64,000 nt of DNA from Bactrocera neohumeralis (Eukaryota; Arthropoda; Insecta; Diptera; Tephritidae): positions 682,001 through 746,000 of the forward strand of contig NW_026089625.1 in NCBI RefSeq assembly GCF_024586455.1, read 5' to 3'. The translations under genes were made by a program, and so were the position numbers. The first letter of the stretch is position 1. Every line of letters starts with the position of its first letter. Shown here one piece after another: positions 10,253 through 23,438 of the stretch. Below the pieces are notes generated by a model. That model was not told the DNA's origin and searched no databases. It saw only the letters and a program-made list of their open reading frames with translations.

Positions 10253-13200
10253 GCAACAAAATTATTTTTATAAGTACTGAAATTAATTTTCGTATGTAGG
10301 TTTTTAGGTTAACAATTTAACGATTTTCTGGAAAATTAGCTATGGATAAACATCTTTCGTCAACGTAGTTGGTAGCGATTTCTCTTTGCTGGATTTGCTA
10401 ACGCAACTGATTCTAACTAATTTTAGCTATTCGTTAAGCTCGTTAGCTGAATTTGGAGGCTAAGAAAACATTATGTATTCAGTTTAAATATGTGCATACA
10501 ATATATTTAACAATACGAAAACATACATAGATTATTTTTTCGCTGAATCTAATATATGTACATGAGATGTACTAGTTACAAAATAACCAATCCAAAACTA
10601 ATACTCAAATGAAATCTGACAAATCATCGTAGCCATTGACGTTCAATAAATATCTTTAGTTTCATGTTTTTAAGTTTTTAAGCTACTTAGTCTTAAAAAT
10701 TTTGTTATTTTATATTATCTTCACGTGCTATTTTTTATTTAAAATTATCGTATACCTCAAATTTTCCCAATATAAGAGCAATTCTTAATTCTCCTAAGTA
10801 AATAAAATATGAAACCATATAAAAACAAACAACCAAAAATTCAAAATAATCGAAATTATTATTTTAGAAATCCTAATATGTGTATTATTATAAGTAGTTC
10901 TTGAGGATATATTACAAATACTTAATTGTAAAAGTCTAACATTAGTATTAAAAATCTGGTGATGGAAAAATACAAAAGATACAACCCTTATCCCACCCTA
11001 TTTTTGAGTAAAGCATAATAAACACAATGTTATACGCGGAAATGATGTAATTAAAAACTTTAATTCATTTTCAACAATGCAGCCTTACAAATGAAATTAA
11101 GCGAAAAAGTGATATTACTTTTTGCATTCTACTTTCACGCGATCAAATCACATTCACCGTAACCAAAAGCAAATAATACGTGTTCACTATACACATTTTA
11201 AATTGAAATTTTCTATTACCTACATTAATTAAACTTATTACTGGGAAAATATAGTATATTCGTAGAAAGATGTATGAAGCCAATGCTACGATTTTTGATA
11301 TTCAGAACTTTTTATAAAAATAAAACTTCGACATACATACATATAAATACTCGTATATTTGACTTTGCTAAACCAAGGAAGATTATTCACTATGATTTAT
11401 TCAACATGCGCTATGTGCCTATCAGTAAACAAAAATTAATATTGAAATCATAGATTCCATAATGAATTCATGAAATGCTATTGGAACATTGTGAAGCTAT
11501 CTTACTAGCTATTAAAACTTTACTTAAAAACAAAAAGTCAGTTGTGTTATTTCAAATGTATTTCGTTTTAAATTATTACTTTACTGAAAACATCAAAGCG
11601 AAATTTTTATCCGTAAGCATTTTTGCTTGCTTAATCAGGAAACTTTCTTTGCATACTAGTATGGTCAAAACGAAAGGTAATAAATACATTTTATAAAATC
11701 TTACCAAAAAAAATTAAAAACAGTGAACTAGTTTCAATATGTAGTATATATGTATATGGCTCATAGTTTCAGTATATGTTATAAATTACTTGTGACGCAA
11801 TTTAATTGGATTGCTACATATGTATAACATTTCTTCTCACTGTTTTATTAGTTTCCGATATTATTAATGAATTAAATGAGGAAAGTAGAAAACAATTTCA
11901 ACATAGTTCAAACAGTATGTATGTACTTTTAACATTTTATTGAAAAGGCCAAATAAGGCATTAATAATAAATAGGCGAAAGCAAATTAACAACATAATTT
12001 ATATTTAATTATAGCTTAACATAAATTACAACAATATTCGTATGCAATTCGATAGCTTCAGTCATGTACTTAATTCAACATCAAATTATTCGAAAATGTC
12101 TCGCAATCGTATAATTCATCGAAAATGAGTAAATAAAATGAAACTTAATTATAAATTATAATGAAAAGGTGGCCAAAACGTAAGTAAATATATACAAAAC
12201 TATATACACATACATACATATTATATATACAGAATATAAAGAAGTTGTCCTTCTGGTATATGTGCGCACTAAAAATATTTAGTAATTTTAAGAGTTATCA
12301 ATTGTAAATGTCTCACAAAACTTATTAGTTTGCTTTCGTAAATAAAATATTAAAGTTACTCAATGGAATAACACCAAATAAAAATTTTATGAGTACTTAA
12401 AGTTAAAAGAACCATAGCCAATGTATCGATACAACACCTAACATAAAGTAACTTTACAAATTATACTATTTCAATTTTCTTACATCATACATACTTGTGT
12501 TAAACATTGAATTAACAACAGTACCAACAAAATAGTAGATATTTTCGTTTTTTACCAGGTTATCATGAACTTATTTATTATTAAAATAAAATTTATTCGA
12601 GAACTTTAAGCCAAAGTGTGAAAGGAAGTGGAAGAAAGTGTGTTGAAAATAAGTTGGAGTTCAGTAAAATAACTGAACTTGGCTGGCGATGAAGATAAAA
12701 AGAAAACAAACAAATACAACTGCAATTAAAAACAAACCCGACATTTACACATAAAAAGTAGTTGACAAACAGATGTCAAATTAGTGATGAGTACAACAAA
12801 CGTAAAACTTAAAAATACACATCCTTAACAACAACACGAAGGAAGAGTCGTCATAATTTTAAGTCAACAAGCAACAAAAATACGAAATAATAAGTAAAAG
12901 TAGGTTTACTAAAATATTAAGACATGTTACATAAAAAGTAGTGGAAGCATATAACAACTTTAAATATTTGATCTTGAATATAATAATAAAAATAATATAT
13001 GTGTGTTAACAAATGTAATCATTCCGAAAAAATACAATTTTAATAATAATGTGTGACGAAAAAATAGTAATAGTTTAAAAATAAATCAGAACCGGAGTTA
13101 CTCCGACATTCATTAAAATGACTATCTGATAATTGAGCGTTAATTGCAGCTGAAAAATAGTGTTAAGATAACATTTAATAGCATGAAAAATCAAAACAAC

Positions 13201-16200
13201 AATCGTTTAGTAAGTAAATATTAAAAGACACAACGGAAAAGTGTAAGGTGTAAAAGAAAAATGTCTTTATCCATATTAAAAAGGTGTGATTTGATTTTCT
13301 GAAACCGTTAGTTTCTGTGATTAGATAATTCATGAAACCGAATGAAATAACCAATAAGTTTTAAGTTACATCAGTTTAAAATGTATTAAAGTTATTACAA
13401 AAGTATTTCAGACAACGTAGAGAAAATATATATTTAAATTGGTTAAGTCACAAGATAAGTATATAATTGTCACACATGTATATGCATAATACTATCTACA
13501 TAAACAAAATCTATATTCTTGAATAATACAATTATTTTGAACAAACATAAGTTTCCGGAATTTTGGGAAATTTGTACGAAAACTTACTTAAGAATAGCTC
13601 AGAACCAAAAAATATATCTTTATATGTTAAGAAGGTCAATGCTTATTTAAATAAAGGAGATAAAGTAAATTGAAGGCTAAGCAGCTGAGAAAAATATTTA
13701 TAAAATATCGAAAATATGGCTAGGAAGCGAAAAATATTTGATTGCAGTCAAAATATTGAACTACAGATGTACAGACTGTGAAAACGAAGAGGCAGTGAGA
13801 ACGAGCGAAAGATTTTGCGAAAAAACTGCCAAAATATCACCACAAACTAACAGCCAAGATTTTAAATGGGATGGATGTAATGGAGAGTTATTAAATTACT
13901 TCTACAATGGCTCATTTTACAAAATTCGAACACACAATTAGCAAATACGTTGAAAGTTGTATCGCATAGATGGAAACTTTTTCATCTTTTGATGTTAATC
14001 GATTAGAGATATGATAACAAAAAAGCTTTGACAATTAATCTATGCAAATAAATATGCATTTAATTCGACAAACAATTCGAAGAACAAAGAAAATAGCTAA
14101 TATATGGTATTTTTAATTTAGAAAATTTCGTATACATATGTATGTCATTTCTATATACCCATATTGTTTTCAGATCATATTAAATGAATTTCTGTTTTCA
14201 CAAACAATCAAAGCAGTAATAAGTTTGCCGAAAGCTCTTATGAAGCCTTAGAAATTAACCGTAGTAATGTTGTCATTTGTGCAGTTGTGCGACAATTGTT
14301 ATGCGCGATACGATATATCACTGAGATAGGGTAGGAAACGTGTATTAATGAGGAGTCAGAACACTCACGAACAGCCACAGCATGAATGTGTGAAATCTGT
14401 GGTGATGATTTTGAGCGTGTAGGTGAGCTGGTAAGCTAGGATGATTGAATTTACATCTCCACATTTCTGCGTAACATATACATATATACTTGAAATTATT
14501 CAGTATAAGAAATAACAATACATACATATACCGCAAAAACAATTGTATTAGAAATTGTAATTTATTCAGCGTCCCCAAAAAATATTAACACAGTTTTTGA
14601 AGCGTGTAGTACTTCATAATTATATTGATATAGAAAAAAAATCTCTTCTACCTGTAATCAAAAACTAATGTAGTCTTACTTTTTATTGGCACGATTTTTT
14701 GCTCATAAACTCTTTAAAAAATAATCACTGAAGTTCGTTTTAAGCCGATATAGTATAGTATTTGTCAGAGCATCATCCTCGAAAATTTAATGTTAATTCT
14801 ACTGAGAAATATAAACCAGTTCATAGAGGTTACAAATATTAAAATAGAAAATATACTCTTTGGAATCTGTAAGCTTAATCGTGTTATGAAAGCAGGATGT
14901 TATATGAACTGTTACATTTCAGCAGGTATGCTCGAGGAAAAAGGAAACGTTCTTTTGAAAGCACTATAACCACGAAATATCACAGTGATAACCACGAGTA
15001 AAACAAATATTAATTATGGATAAACGGAAATGTTAAACATTATAAAACGGAGTAGATGGCAAAGTCAAATTCAATGAGGTTAAACTACTGAGATCTCTAA
15101 TATTTAGATATTTAGTAACGTAAGTTAATGTTGGCTCTCAAATTATAATAAACGATATTATTAACAAAAGAATTAGCAAAAATTATCAATTACAATGCAT
15201 AACTATTAAAATAATAGAATTTAAATACCTTTTCAAAATATTACATTTTAATAATGTTACCAAAAGTATAGATTTATGATTACATGTAAACTCCAAGCGA
15301 CTTGCATGTTAAATTGCTATATTATGCATTTTGCATACATATTAAATGCATAATAGTAGCTGCTTGAGCTTAAGATTAATTATAATTAAGAAATTGATTG
15401 ATATTGAAAGTTGCCCAAATTTACCAAAATAAACTCTAAAGAGTTTCTAGCGGTCAACAACATCTAGACTGCGAATCAAAAAGAAAAAAATCTTTGTTTC
15501 ATTTAGCACTTAGTTTAATGTATTCTACTTAGAATGACTAATTATACTTAAACGAGATATATAGAAATACAAGTTACAAACATAAGTTAGTGATGGTATT
15601 TAAACAAAAAACAAAAAAAAAAAAAAAAAAAAACCAACAAACGGAAAAACATCATTCGTAAAAACCTATAAAAAGAACAACAATTTAAATTCAAATACAT
15701 ATAGTAATACACAATTATTAAGAAGAAACCCTATTTATTTGTTTTATATACGAGTACACTTATATTATTGTGGGATATTAAAACAGGTAATAACCCTATA
15801 TTCAGTAACAAGCAAAAAATTTTAACCACTCTTAGAAAAAATATTTGAATCGGCAAGAACTTTCAGTATACAATATATATGAAACTACAATTTTAGCCAC
15901 TATTAGAAAGAAAAGCAAACGATTTCCAAACTAGAAATAATCTGTAACTCATAATGAGTAGTGAAAAAAATCACCAATAAAATGAAAAAATATTCCAAGT
16001 AAAAATCGAAACATCTTAGTGAAAAAGCACCTTCTAAGAAATTAAAAAAAAAAAATAAAAAGTATGCCTGCGTTTTATTTTTTACTCCACATTCGTCAAG
16101 AAATTGTTAATATGACAAATTAAAGCTCATAAATAAACATATTCAAAATATCCTTCAACTTCCCAACCCAACATATTGCGTTATTAGTTTTTAATATTGT

Positions 16201-17827
16201 CGCATGAATGTAAATTGAATTAAATTAAGTTTTTTTCTGTTCAATGTATTTTCAATTAGTTTGCGTTTTATAAAATATTTTGCAACATTAGTAGTTTGGC
16301 GAACCTACTAACATACATATGTAATAAATTTTGTCAAAATATCATTACACGGATATTAAGACTAAAGGTACATAAGTATCCAATCAAAAAAGGTTTATGA
16401 AATAAAAATATCCAATTTAGGTATCGACGTACATGCATCAATATACATACATACATACGTACACATGTATATGTATATAACGTCACGTTTTCGCCGGGAT
16501 AAACTCTTAAACTAATGAACCGGTTTAAGTAAGTTTAGTACGCTGTGTTCAGTTTGATCTATTTTGAAAGATAAGAGAGTTTATATCTTGAAAGTAAAAC
16601 AATTGATAAATAACAAAACGTATATGTATGTATGTATTTCTAAACAATTCTTAATTTTTTCCATTGACAAATATTTGTATCAATCATTTTCAAAATTAAA
16701 CCTCAAGTACAATGCTTTTAAGTATTATACATACTGACAATCAAGTTTTCGCCTTCATTATTTTATAAATATTATTATTATTTTTAATTAAAATCTACTT
16801 GGAATAATATTTTAATTATGAAATTTCAGCAAAAAAATCTATAATCTACAAATATGTACATACGTAAGTATTATTTCTTTTTGGGAATAATTTTGAGCAC
16901 AAATATTCTTTGGAAATGGGAATAAGAGAATTGTGGACATTATAAATGTGAATTTTTTACTGTCATGTCTGAATTAATTTCAAAGGCCTTATTTAAGTTG
17001 AACAGTTTTTTACATAAATTAATTTTTTTTTGCAGTTAATCTGTCCAACAGAACCATTTCTAGAAGCTAAATTTCGTAAATACAGGTATTTATCAATGTT
17101 TGGAGGGTCTTGCATCACATTCAAATATAATTACAAAGGCAAGATGTTATTGGTTTGATATATTCTTGATATTCAACTACGGTCTACGATCTACGGTGAA
17201 CGTGTTGTAGTCTTTGGAGATGCACAGTTCTACTCCGTTGGTTTAATTCTAATCGAACTACGCTAAAATAATAAATTACATACACTTCTACGTTTACACT
17301 TTGGAAACATTCAGGGGTTTTCATCTCTATTTTCCAGCCTTTGCAAGACGGAGGCTGAAATATCATGGTAGTCTTACCTTCGCCGAACTAGAAGACATAG
17401 TCAAAACTAATATTAGCCCTCTCAAAAAGTTTGTGATAGCCTTAAAACTCTTTCTCCATTTAAGGTATTATACAATATTTATCATGGGATTTTTAGGTAC
17501 CACAATGCACCTGCACACTTACACTTCCCTCACACAATAGAGATTTAGAGAAATTGCGTCCGTAGATAAGTGTTTTGTTTAATATGTACGGAACGGTAAT
17601 TTCCGAACCCAATCAACGGATACCGAATGCACACAATTCAACCTGGTGAATATCAGCGACGCATACTAGCTAACAAACTTCTCAGCACCTTGTTTGCACT
17701 AAGCACTCACACGGCTAGCATATGTGAGTGTACTCGTAAAAATGGCATATTTATACCCTGGATATTATGCAACGAAGTTTTTATTGGCAAGAGGGAAACG
17801 TTTGAGATCTTATAATATATATATGAC
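10253..17827 (+). other. Ggamma30A 3' UTR and AT-rich intergenic DNA
   Basis: The proximal part is presumably the 3' UTR. Many AATAAA hexamers occur (for example near 10800 and 11017), so no single poly(A) site can be chosen. A run of 21 A lies at 15613-15633. ATAC/ATGT microsatellites occur near 12210, 16440 and 16620. A 67-codon frame at 13738-13941 shows no family features. At 17036 a pyrimidine-rich acceptor precedes a 40-codon open stretch ending in TGA at 17156, but I cannot connect it to a gene. Confidence 0.5.
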
Positions 17828-18025
17828 GGGTTTTTCAAAAGGTATGATATCATTTTCAAGTGTCGTCTCGGCCATTTTTAATATTTCATGATCTCTAATT
17901 TTTATACCCTGAACAGGGTATATTAAGTTTGTCACGAAGTTTGTAACACCCAGAAGGAAGGGTCGGAGACCCTATAAAGTATATATATAAATGATCAGTA
18001 TGTCGAGCTGAGTCGATTTAGCCAT

Positions 18026-18059
18026 GTCCGTCTGTCTGTCTGTCTGTCCGTCTGTCTGT
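18026..18059 (+). repeat. GTCT/GTCC tetranucleotide microsatellite
   Basis: About eight units of gtct or gtcc lie inside the stem-loop repeat. The copies at 60332 (reverse) and 20440 keep only traces of it. Confidence 0.9.
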
Positions 18060-18139
18060 ATATATACGAACTAGTCCCTCGGTTTTTAAGATATCGTTTT
18101 GAAATTTTGCAAACGTCATTTTCTCTTCAAGAAGCTGCT

Positions 18140-18800
18140 CATTTGTCGGAGCTGCCGATATCCGACCACTATAACATATAGCTGCCATATAAACTGAACG
18201 ATCGGAATCAAGGGTTTGTATAGAAAACTTTCACATTTGACAATGTATCTTCACGAAATTTGGTATAGATTACTTTCTAAGACAACAATGTAATCTCCGA
18301 AGAAATTGTTCAGATCGGTTAACTATATCATATAGCTGCCATACAAACTGAATGATCGGAATCAAGTTTTTGTATGGAAAACTTTTACATTTGACAAGAT
18401 ATAATTGCGAAATTTGGTATAGATTACTTTCTAAGACAACAATGTAATCTCCGAAAAAATTTTTCAGATCGGTTAACTATAGCATATAGCTGCCATACAA
18501 ACTGAATGATCAATCAAATGCTTGCATGGGAAACTTCCTCATTTGACGATATATCTTCACGAAATTTTGTATGAGTTATTGTTTGTAGAAATAATGTAAT
18601 ATCAGAAGAAATTGCTCAGATCGGATTACTATAGCATATAGCTGCTATACAAACCCAACGATCGGAATCAAGGGCTTGTATGGAAAACTTTCGCATTTGA
18701 CGTGGTATCTTCATGAAATTTGGCATAGATTATTGCTTAAGGTAACAATATAATCTACAAAAAAAATGTTCAGAACGAATTACTACAGCATATAGCTTCC
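18140..18800 (+). repeat. 154-bp tandem repeat array
   Basis: The motif agctgccatacaaactgaa recurs at about 18180, 18334, 18488, 18642 and 18794, which are steps of 154, 154, 154 and 152 bp. Each unit also holds ggaatcaag, a tggaaaactttcacatttga-like block and an acaatgtaatctccgaaga-like block. Units differ by scattered substitutions. Confidence 0.85.
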
Positions 18801-19221
18801 ATACAAACTGAACACATAGTTACTAAGAGAAATGCACCTGTGAAGGGTATTTAGCTTCGGTGCAACCGAAGTTAACGTTTTTTCTTGTTTTTCATTGTAT
18901 TAAGTATTTTTTAAAAATTTCATCATGGAAAGATATTCGCAAGAATTTTCATAATGTTCAAGTGTCAATAAGACAAAAACGCAATTTGTCGAATCCAAGA
19001 CGTTCTCAAGAATTGGGACTATCTCAAACCACAACCTGGCGGATTTTGGAGAAGGATTAAGACTTAAATCTGTATACAATTATTCTCACTCAGGAACTAC
19101 TCAGGAACTGAAGTCATTGGATCATCGTAAACCTCGTTAATTTGCTGATTTTTCCTTAGAACAACTTGATAACAATTTTTTTTTTAAATCAATTTCTCTA
19201 ATGAGGCTCACTTTCATCTGA

Positions 19222-19802
19222 AGTGCTGAACACATAGAGCGCGACACGACATGGCAGCACAACAGTGAACTGTAAATGGTGCCGTGAATTCTTCTACATG
19301 AACATTTGTAAGAAGGCAGCGACATAACAATGGCCGGCATGTACACAAGACGACACAGCTGTCCACTTTGCATGTACACAATTTCGTTGTGGCCATACTA
19401 ATACCTTTAACATCAATGAAATTTTAATATTTTATTCAAAGTGAAATTTGTTATGCAAAAAATAAGTAAATAGGTAAATTTATTTGTTTTAAATTATAAA
19501 TTGTTATTACACATGATATAACAGAGCTATTTTATGCTTTTATTTGTAAAATAACATAATAACGACAGGCTTGTTAGAGCTTTGAATAATTTTACATTTT
19601 ACATATTAGTGGCGTCACTCCTCTCTACTGTCACTGTCGCTGGCAAATATAAAAATATTTTGAAGTTAGCGAGAGCGACAACTGTCGGCCTGCAGTCGTG
19701 TAGCCGTGCAGCTGTCTAAATAACTGTGTCCATTAGAACGTGTGTATTTTAATATTTGACAGATGTCGCTTGCAGTCTGTCGCGCTCTATGTGTTCAGCA
19801 CT
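19222..19802. mobile_element. Non-autonomous TIR element inserted in copy A
   Basis: Perfect 25-bp terminal inverted repeats begin AGTGCTGAACACATAGAGCG and are flanked by the direct repeat TGA on both sides (19219-19221 and 19803-19805). Removing 19222-19802 with one TGA restores the transposase reading through HLSGAV, as in the copy at 62108. A 3-bp target duplication would suit a PIF/Harbinger-like source, though this is only suggestive. The 581 bp interior codes for nothing recognisable. Confidence 0.75.
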
Positions 19803-20439
19803 TGAGTGGTGCGGTAAGCAAACAAATCGATTCTGGTACGAAGAAAATCCACAAATTATTCATGAACAACCATTACATTCACCTAAATTGTCAGTTTGGT
19901 GTGGTTTTTTGTCTGGTGGAATCATCGGCCTTACTTCTTTCGAAATGAAGACCGATATAGATCGAGGATAACCAACATTTTATGGCCGCAATTCCAAGAA
20001 GTTAATCTTAACAGCATCTGATTCCAGCAAAACGGGGCTAAGTGCCACACAGCACGTACAACAGCCGAATTATTGGGAGAAAACTTTGCAGATTTCATAT
20101 TTCAAAAAATTGTGCTATTGAATCGCCTCCAAGAAATTGTGATTTAACGCCATTATACTACTTCTTGGTGGGGCAATTTGAAGTCATTGGTCTTTAGCAA
20201 TAAACCAGACTCTCTTCAAGCTCTAGAAGTCAATACTGAACGGGCTATTCATGACATACCACTGATTTAGTAGAAAAAGGGTTTGAGAATTGGGTTCATC
20301 GGACTCGTTCACGAAAAACAAGTCATAAGAGCCATTTGAATGATGTTACATTCAGAGCTTAATTGTATCGATTGAACTTCACATTAAATAAAAACACTTT
20401 AATTTAACAATTAGTGTGCTTTTTTTGAATATATACATA

Positions 20440-20655
20440 TATGTATATACATGTACATGTATGTAAATGCTCTGCTGCACCGATTTAGCCGTGTCTGTAT
20501 ATCGGTTTGTATATACACGAACTAGACCCTAAGTTTATGAGGTATCGATTTAAAATTTTGCACTCGTCCACTCGTGCACCACTATAGCATATAGTTGCCA
20601 TACAAACTAACTGATCAAAATAAAGTTAACTTTTTTTCTTGTTGTTCTGTTTTTA
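20440..20655 (+). repeat. Fragment of the stem-loop/154-bp repeat family
   Basis: It keeps the blocks acgaactagacccta, catatagttgccatacaaac and agttaactttttttcttgtt that mark this family, but has lost the microsatellite and most of the tandem units. It is a deleted copy. Confidence 0.6.
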
Positions 20656-23405
20656 GGGTAGATACGAGTATGTTATAGACTTTACACTTTTATTAAGTCT
20701 TCTGTAAACTCTGAATAGAGATATTAAATATTCGGTACTAGCGCAAATTAAATGTATTTCAAATTAAATTCTTTCTAAGAGATATAGGGTATGTAGATAT
20801 GTTTTTTTCCAGTGAAAATTAGTTAACCTTTGTACTTACGTAATTTTCAAAAATGACTGGGTTTTGTAAATAAGAATAAAACCAATTCCTATTCAATTTA
20901 ATATAATATTTTTATTAGTCTTTTTTCAATATTAAATGTTGTATCATTTCCAATTTCTTTGTTAACTCACTCATTTCCTCTATTTGCATTTTTTCAATTA
21001 TTTCATACGATTTTGTTGCTGTATATGCGTGGTTGTGTATATAAAGATTATTATATAAGATTTATAAGCAAATATTTAATAATACAATACATAATCATTT
21101 TTAGCACAGTTCCTGTTGTTAAGAACTAACGTCTACATTTTCTACAAATAATTTCTGGCGTTTAGAAAAAATTAATAATCTGCTGTTTTTGTTCGATCAT
21201 TGAATTCTTTGGTACCTGTGCTTCTCTAATTTTTAGTTTACGTTTTATCAACATTTTTCATATACTAAACTCTCAAGAAATAAATCAAAATCATTTTAAA
21301 TAATTATTTATTGCAGAAATATCGAAGGCGAAAGTCAACATTAAAAAAATATCAGCGATCATAATTACTTATTTGAAAAAAATATACATATAAACTAAAT
21401 GATAAGGAAAATGTAAACACTGAAATACATATTTGTTACACATATGTATATGGTACATACATATGTTCAGTGGATTTAAAATTCTCCCTCTAACGGTTGC
21501 ATCAAATCATCATGTTGTATTGTTGAGTTAAATTCACCATTACTATTCGCGTCGATGTAATTTTGAAACTACAGCAAATCTATTCAGTAAATTGAATATA
21601 TAAAATAATACAAATACATACATATGGAGTTTCTTAACAAAAGCTTCACGTGCACCATATAAATGTTGTTTTTATGTATATGTACATACATTTATAGCGT
21701 AATTCCACGATTTGCATAATATCTAGACAAATATGCATACATACAAGTACATAGAGACAATACCTTGAAATATGTAATAAATAATAAACAAATATTTGAA
21801 AGATATATTTAAATGTATGTACAGTTGATTATATTTTTTGAAACACATATACCTATGTATATCCACACCCACACATTTTAATACTTCATGGTTTAGGTAT
21901 TAATTAAACTAAACCGGATTTTTATAATCAATTAAGCTGATGGAATATCTGTTAGAAGGTTGAAACAATCTTTAGAACAGATTTTATCTTAACTGTCATT
22001 AACAATGCTGAAGACGCAACATATTTTATACACATGAATATCCACAAAATGATACGAAATATGATTATGTCATTAATAGTTTGCTATACTATACATATAT
22101 GATGTATAGTTCAATTTAGTTTTCTTTGTTTTATAAGAAAAAATATAGACAGGTGCAGCGCATACATGAACACATGTGTTACAATCCACTATACTTATAC
22201 CTATATATTTATCTATTTAATTAAAATTATCAATACAATTTACTATGCACATCGTATAAATACTTTAATTTTTTACATTTAAGTTTGTGAAGCCGTTTTT
22301 TCAGTTTTCAGTGACATTCGAGTTGGTGCATATATTGTTGTACTTTTCTTATTTAGTAAACAACTCTTTAACATGGAAATATTTTAAATTTATACATATC
22401 TATATCATAAAAATATAAGAAAGAAGTAACAATAATGACATAGCATGCGGACAGTAACAAACAATATAATTTTGAATCCTTAATGTAGGTATAAGCGATA
22501 GTTGAAAACAATCAAATTGATAATATGTAAGTAATGAAATCGATTTCATATACTTTATATAAAAGTGTCAGCAATTGTTAAAAAGGGGTGTACTGTTGGC
22601 AAACATATAACTTTTTTGTCACTTTATATTTTATTTCTATTATTGAGGAAAAATAAACAAAATCTAGCTTGCAATGTAATTGTTATGTACAATATAAAAT
22701 CATATGTACACTTTTATGCGACTCCGAACAATAGCGCAAACATTTATGCTTTTGCTACAGTTTTTAGTAATTTTACTTGTACACATTTTTGCTCATACAT
22801 ATTACTCAGTCTTACTGAATCGTTAAATTTTATAATCAATCCCATATCAACCCATTTTATTGGAGTTATGATGCCTAAATATGTTCCTCCTATTTACGAT
22901 TACATGACTTTTTTTCCAAATTGTGTTTATTCTTGATTTCGTACTTTCTTACATGTTTTCACCAAAACAACCACAGCCAATCAATATTTCATGTCATTCT
23001 TCTTGTTGGTATATATATATATATAATTATATAAGTAGCATTCATCTTATTTTAAGCCATTGTTATAATGTTAAGGCTTCGTTTCGGTATGTTTTGAAGA
23101 GATAAATTCTTTCATTCGAATCAATGTTATTTTAATATTTCTATTCAATGCAGTAAATTGAGGTTATTCAAATCATAAGAAAAACTATTAAATAGAAACA
23201 ATAGAATTACTACATATAAAATATAGTTATTTGGCCGCGTCTTCTATTTTATTGCCTTTTCTTAAATGAATGATGTTTTTAATTTGTATGCAACTATTTA
23301 ATATATATATTTTCTGGTGCAATGAATTGCGAAATTCGAGGGATCTATTGACTATTAACTTTGTAAATACTTGTGTAGATATTTTGTATGTATACTTTAC
23401 TGTAT

Positions 23406-23438
<33 letters not shown>

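Larger units (their letters stand above)
17903..18891 (+). repeat. Stem-loop interspersed repeat with GTCT microsatellite and 154-bp units (DINE-1/Helentron-like)
   Basis: The element starts with the short palindrome accctgaacagggt. A GTCT/GTCC tetranucleotide run follows at 18026-18059, then about four and a half tandem units of 154 bp, and then a perfect 3' stem-loop, CTTCGGT-GCA-ACCGAAG, at about 18854-18870, before gttaacgttttttcttg. Microsatellite, minisatellite and 3' hairpin in this order resemble the dipteran DINE-1 / Helentron-associated elements. That placement is my inference. It has no coding capacity. Confidence 0.65.
17828..20410 (+). mobile_element. Tc1/mariner-superfamily relic, copy A, with two nested insertions
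   Basis: The 5' part (gggtttttcaaaaggtatga) and the coding remnants match the copies at 45318 and 62108. Recognisable transposase pieces are the helix-turn-helix end RSQELGLSQTTTWRILEKD near 19000-19060, EENPQIIHEQPLHSPKLSVW near 19845-19905, and the late catalytic segment PPRNCDLTPL near 20128-20157. Frameshifts and stops are frequent. A stem-loop repeat (17903-18891) interrupts the 5' UTR, and a TIR element (19222-19802) interrupts the coding region, so both arrived later. Confidence 0.75.

Noticed and set aside
13738..13941. 67-codon frame rich in charged residues
   Set aside because: It is short, with no known family and no supporting signals.
17301..17540. 79-codon frame reading FAELEDIVKTN
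   Set aside because: It looks locally protein-like but has no partner exon in phase and no recognisable family.
22565..22936. 123-codon ATG frame
   Set aside because: Composition follows the AT-rich DNA, it has no motif or domain, and no splice or promoter context. It is best explained by chance.
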